This document shows, piece after piece, positions 23,066 through 25,415 of a DNA stretch of 25,415 nucleotides. How positions within the stretch are numbered: the stretch's first letter is position 1; every line of letters begins with the position of its first letter. A model generated the notes under the pieces. The model saw only the letters and a list, made by a program, of their open reading frames with translations. It was not told where the DNA came from and did not search any database. The stretch lies in assembly GCA_964551985.1 (NCBI GenBank), contig CAZKFG010000036.1:1-25415 (forward strand), written 5' to 3'. The DNA comes from CAZKFG01 sp964551985. GTDB taxonomy: Bacteria > Bacillota > Negativicutes > Acidaminococcales > JAISLQ01. The position numbers and the translations under genes were made by a program.

Positions 23066-23889
23066 TTATAAGTAGCGACAAATACACAATCTTTGCCGTA
23101 TCGGATTCTATTGGTGAGACGGCAGAACACTTAGTCAAAGCAGCAGCAGCCCAGTTTGAAACAGATAAAATAAAAATAATAAGAGTGCCATATCTAGAAA
23201 ACCAAGAACAAATAGATAAACTAATAGAGGCAGCCAAAGACGGAAAATGTACCATCTGCTACACAATTGTATCATCAGAAATTAGAAAAATGTTTGAAGA
23301 TAAGGCAAAGCAAAACAATATAGCGGCAATTGACACCTTAGGACCTGTCCTTAGCAATATAGAACAAATGACTGGCTTAAAATCTAGAAACAAACCTGGT
23401 TTAATGCACGCACTGGATTCGGACTATTTTAAACGCGTTGAAGCAGTGGAATTTGCTGTCAAAAATGATGATGGTAAAAACCCATGGGGACTTGCCAAAG
23501 CCGACGTAGTTTTAGTTGGCGTCTCTAGAACCTCTAAAACGCCTCTTAGCATGTACCTTGCCCACAAACGCCTTAAAGTTGCCAATGTTCCTTTGGTTCC
23601 TGAACTTACAGTTCCGGAAGAACTATTTAAAATCCCGTCAAATAAAATTGTCGGACTGATAATAAACCCTCACAAACTAAACGAAATCAGAAGTGAACGG
23701 CTCAAAACAATGGGACTGTCGGACAATGCAAGCTATGCCGATGTCCTGAGAATAAATGAAGAACTAGACTACGCCAAAGCGATAATGAGAAAACTTCGTT
23801 GCCTAGTAATAGATGTATCCAACAGAGCTATTGAAGAAACCGCCAACACAATTATCGACTACATAAACAAAAATAACTGCAAAAACTAG
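23065..23889 (+). CDS. ppsR: PEP synthase regulatory protein (bifunctional kinase/pyrophosphorylase, DUF299), apparent ATT start
   Basis: ADP-dependent kinase and Pi-dependent pyrophosphorylase that inactivates and reactivates PEP synthase (or PPDK) at the Thr beside the catalytic His. The frame encodes 274 aa from ATT 23065. The family N-terminus, KYTIFAVSDSIGETAEHLVKAA, lies wholly upstream of the first canonical in-frame codon (GTG 23185), so initiation must be earlier. No ATG, GTG or TTG exists in frame there; ATT 23065 is 6 bases after AAAGGAGG and overlaps the ccpN stop as TAATT; ATA 23068 is the alternative. The P-loop-like GVSRTSKTPLSMYLA and LVPELTVPEELF are intact. The target is inferred to be the PpsA three genes' length upstream (Thr411). 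Confidence 0.88.
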   Translation: MISSDKYTIFAVSDSIGETAEHLVKAAAAQFETDKIKIIRVPYLENQEQIDKLIEAAKDGKCTICYTIVSSEIRKMFEDKAKQNNIAAIDTLGPVLSNIEQMTGLKSRNKPGLMHALDSDYFKRVEAVEFAVKNDDGKNPWGLAKADVVLVGVSRTSKTPLSMYLAHKRLKVANVPLVPELTVPEELFKIPSNKIVGLIINPHKLNEIRSERLKTMGLSDNASYADVLRINEELDYAKAIMRKLRCLVIDVSNRAIEETANTIIDYINKNNCKN

Positions 23890-23890
23890 A

Positions 23891-23917
23891 AAAAAGCCAC
23901 CAATGGTGGCTTTTTTT
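23891..23917 (+). terminator. Intrinsic terminator after ppsR
   Basis: AAAAAGCCACC, loop AAT, GGTGGC and seven Ts. It ends the ppsA-ccpN-ppsR operon; its A-tract also lets it work for the convergent glycosylase gene. Confidence 0.9.
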
Positions 23918-23938
23918 GCTGCAATAAAATAACAACAA

Positions 23939-24562
23939 CTAACCATTATCAGCAAAATACTGCCACAAATACCATACTGCAAGCGAACGCCAAGGCTGCC
24001 AAGCTGCTGCTATTTGCGTTATCTCACTGCGTTTTTGTGGTACTTTAGGCAAATTAAATACATCTTTGATAGCTTTTTTTAAGCCAAAATCGTCGGCAGG
24101 CAAAACATCAGGTCTATTTAAAGCTAAAATTAAAAAAATCTCTGCTGTCCAGCGTCCAAAGCCTTTTATTTGGGTCAACTGCTTTATAATAACATTATCT
24201 TCAAGGCTGTCAAAATCTTCTAAAACAATCTTCTTTTCAGCAATAGCTTGAGATAAATCCTTTATATAATCAATCTTTTGACGAGGCAAACCACATTGCA
24301 ACAAATCTTGCACCTGAACATTAGCAATGATTGTAGGGTCAGGTGATATGCTATATTTACTTACAAAAATATCAAACAAAGATTGCGAAACATCACTTGC
24401 CACTTGTTGAGAGATGATACCTTTAATCAAAGTTATATAATACCTATCTGGCTCTATTGGCGATAGATCACAACTGCCATATTTATTTATCAAATCCACA
24501 AAAATCCTGTTACTCTTGGCAAGAAAATCCTCGCCTTCCAGCCAGTTAGTCTTATTTAGCAT
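23939..24562 (-). CDS. DNA-3-methyladenine glycosylase II-type (HhH-GPD) DNA glycosylase
   Basis: Base-excision repair enzyme of the HhH-GPD superfamily, AlkA-like, that should remove alkylated purines. The 207-aa product (ATG = complement of 24560-24562, 5 bases after GGAGG) starts MLNKTNWLEG; an upstream in-frame start would add ten residues across the Shine-Dalgarno. Features: ITLIKGIISQQVASDVSQ (about 43-60, typical of the first glycosylase helix), the helix-hairpin-helix LTQIKGFGRWTAE (129-141), and the catalytic region VLPADDFGLKKA with Asp158 as the probable active-site residue. It lacks the N-terminal extra domain of E. coli AlkA and the Fe-S cluster cysteines of MutY/Nth. It is monocistronic and divergent from the HdeD-like gene. 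Confidence 0.88.
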   Translation of the reverse strand: MLNKTNWLEGEDFLAKSNRIFVDLINKYGSCDLSPIEPDRYYITLIKGIISQQVASDVSQSLFDIFVSKYSISPDPTIIANVQVQDLLQCGLPRQKIDYIKDLSQAIAEKKIVLEDFDSLEDNVIIKQLTQIKGFGRWTAEIFLILALNRPDVLPADDFGLKKAIKDVFNLPKVPQKRSEITQIAAAWQPWRSLAVWYLWQYFADNG

Positions 24563-24645
24563 GATAACCTCCGTAAACAAATATTCTAACACTATTTTAT
24601 ATACGACAAATAAAATGAAAAACCTTCTTATAAAGCAAAAAAAGC

Positions 24646-24673
24646 TTGTTATTACTGATATATTTGATATAAT
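24646..24673 (+). promoter_or_regulatory. Extended -10 promoter for the HdeD-like gene
   Basis: TTGTTA (24646-24651), 16-base spacer, perfect TATAAT (24668-24673) preceded by TG at the extended -10 position. It lies 33 bases upstream of the start codon. Confidence 0.75.
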
Positions 24674-24706
24674 AATAGCATAAAACTAATTTCGGGAGGT
24701 ATCATA

Positions 24707-25219
24707 ATGGCAAATACAAGCTTTAAAATTGGAAGATTCATAGTAGGCATATTATTTTTAATATTAGCATTCTTTTCTTTCAAAAACCCACTTGTAGATT
24801 TGTTGGCAATAGCCATTTTATTTGGGATAACGGCACTTAGTAATGGCATAATTTTAATCTTGCAAAAAAGAAACACACCAGGAATAATTTTAGGTATTTT
24901 AAATATAATAATTGGCGGGGTTTTTCTGTTTAATATAGGGCTATCAATAATGTTAGTACCATATATGTTTGCCTTTTGGTTCATAGTAAACTCTGTTAGC
25001 AATCTTGCAGCACTAGGCAGTATGCAAGAAGTAGGCAAAAACTTTTACTGGTTTTCACTGATATTTAATATAATTGGTATACTTTTAGGTGCATCTTTAT
25101 TATTTGACCCAATAACATCTGTCCTCACAATCACATTTTTAATTGGGATATATTTTATTATAGCAGGGGTAGACCTTATAGTTCTCGCATTTGTAGGCAC
25201 AAATAAAAATAATTCATAA
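24707..25219 (+). CDS. HdeD/DUF308-family membrane protein
   Basis: A 170-aa integral membrane protein with six hydrophobic spans in three hairpin pairs (about 10-28, 31-52, 57-75, 78-98, 113-132, 137-160), the pattern of the DUF308/HdeD family. The first pair contains GILFLILAFFSFKNP, and the PITSVLTITFLIGIYFIIAGV segment repeats the family motif of a short loop with Pro before a long helix. The E. coli member HdeD is linked to acid resistance; whether that applies here is unknown. The ATG follows GGGAGGT and a strong promoter lies upstream; a terminator follows directly. Confidence 0.85.
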   Translation: MANTSFKIGRFIVGILFLILAFFSFKNPLVDLLAIAILFGITALSNGIILILQKRNTPGIILGILNIIIGGVFLFNIGLSIMLVPYMFAFWFIVNSVSNLAALGSMQEVGKNFYWFSLIFNIIGILLGASLLFDPITSVLTITFLIGIYFIIAGVDLIVLAFVGTNKNNS

Positions 25220-25244
25220 AAAAGCTTGTAAAAAGCTTTTTTTT
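25218..25244 (+). terminator. Intrinsic terminator after the HdeD-like gene
   Basis: AAAAAAGCTT (25218-25227), loop GTAAA, AAGCTTTTTT (25233-25242), then more Ts. It overlaps the last codon of the gene and the likely tRNA promoter. Confidence 0.85.
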
Positions 25245-25254
25245 ATGTTAAAAT
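25226..25254 (+). promoter_or_regulatory. Probable promoter of the tRNA cluster, overlapping the terminator
   Basis: TTGTAA (25226-25231), 17-base spacer, TAAAAT (25249-25254) with TG at the extended position (TGTTAAAAT). The start would be near 25261, about 15 bases before tRNA-Asp. Confidence 0.55.
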
Positions 25255-25275
25255 CAATATCTGTCAGGGAGTATT

Positions 25276-25352
25276 GGCCCGGTAGTTTAGTTGGTTAGAA
25301 TGCCGCCCTGTCACGGCGGAGGTCGTGGGTTCGAGTCCCATCCGGGTCGCCA
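25276..25352 (+). tRNA. tRNA-Asp (anticodon GTC)
   Basis: A full cloverleaf can be read: acceptor GGCCCGG paired with CCGGGTC (25342-25348, one G-U), D-arm AGTTTAGTTGGTTAGAAT, anticodon stem CCGCC/GGCGG with loop CTGTCAC (anticodon GTC), T-arm GTGGGTTCGAGTCCCAT. The discriminator is G73, the aspartate identity base, and CCA is encoded. Confidence 0.97.
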
Positions 25353-25355
25353 AAT

Positions 25356-25415
25356 GCGGAAATAGCTCAGTGGTAGAGCATCGCCTTGCCAAGGCGAGGG
25401 TCGCGAGTTCGAATC
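25356..25415 (+). tRNA. tRNA-Gly (anticodon GCC), 3' end cut by the window
   Basis: Begins GCGGAAATAGCTCAGTGGTA with a short D-loop, anticodon stem CGCC/GGCG with loop TTGCCAA (anticodon GCC), and the start of the T-arm (GCGAGTTCGAATC). It lies three bases after tRNA-Asp. The 3' acceptor strand and discriminator are beyond the window. This isoacceptor reads GGC, the codon proposed as specifier in the glyQS T-box. Confidence 0.95.

Noticed and set aside
23185..23889. PpsR starting at GTG 23185
   Set aside because: This would delete 40 conserved N-terminal residues (including VSDSIGETAE), has no Shine-Dalgarno, and leaves an unexplained 119-base coding gap after ccpN.

Overview
The window is a dense, AT-rich bacterial chromosome segment that looks like a low-GC Bacillota (Firmicutes). 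The strongest pointers are strong Shine-Dalgarno sequences with frequent TTG/GTG starts, sigma-A type promoters, a glycine T-box leader, two-subunit GlyQ/GlyS, and gene order. A Negativicutes-like anaerobe would fit, but the genus cannot be read from the sequence. Nearly everything is on the + strand; only dgkA and a DNA glycosylase gene are on the - strand.

The backbone follows the order I recall from Bacillus subtilis (dnaJ-prmA-rsmE-mtaB ... rpsU-yqeY-nfeD-floA ... phoH-ybeY-dgkA-cdd-era-recO-glyQ-glyS-ccpN-ppsR). Region 1 (1-3649): end of dnaJ, prmA, rsmE, mtaB and a HIT protein (protein folding, ribosome and tRNA modification). Region 2 (3650-7192): promoter, rpsU, yqeY, terminator, then the membrane pair NfeD/FloA with a small single-span partner. 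Region 3 (7193-13020) interrupts the backbone with an esterase, a cobalt-type ECF module (CbiQ, CbiO) without a substrate-binding subunit, an inverted dgkA, an unrecognised 417-aa protein coupled to an alpha/beta hydrolase, a small exported protein, and a cyclophilin lipoprotein whose 5' end is partly duplicated in that small gene. Region 4 (13021-16480): phoH, a ybeY-cdd gene fusion, era, recO. Region 5 (16490-19701): promoter, glycine T-box, glyQ, glyS, terminator. Region 6 (19704-23917): a promoter, a 13-bp tandem repeat array broken by a 100-base run of N, then ppsA (PEP synthase), ccpN (CBS/HTH repressor) and ppsR (kinase/pyrophosphorylase acting on PEP synthase), forming a self-contained gluconeogenesis control cassette. 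Region 7 (23918-25415): a 3-methyladenine-type DNA glycosylase on the - strand, an HdeD/DUF308 membrane protein, tRNA-Asp(GTC) and a truncated tRNA-Gly(GCC).

The points most worth a second look are the 13-bp repeat array in the ppsA leader (possibly a variable-length array of CcpN-like sites), the apparent ATT start codon of ppsR in a TAATT stop/start junction, the YbeY-cytidine deaminase fusion where dgkA is normally found, and the partial tandem duplication in front of the cyclophilin lipoprotein.
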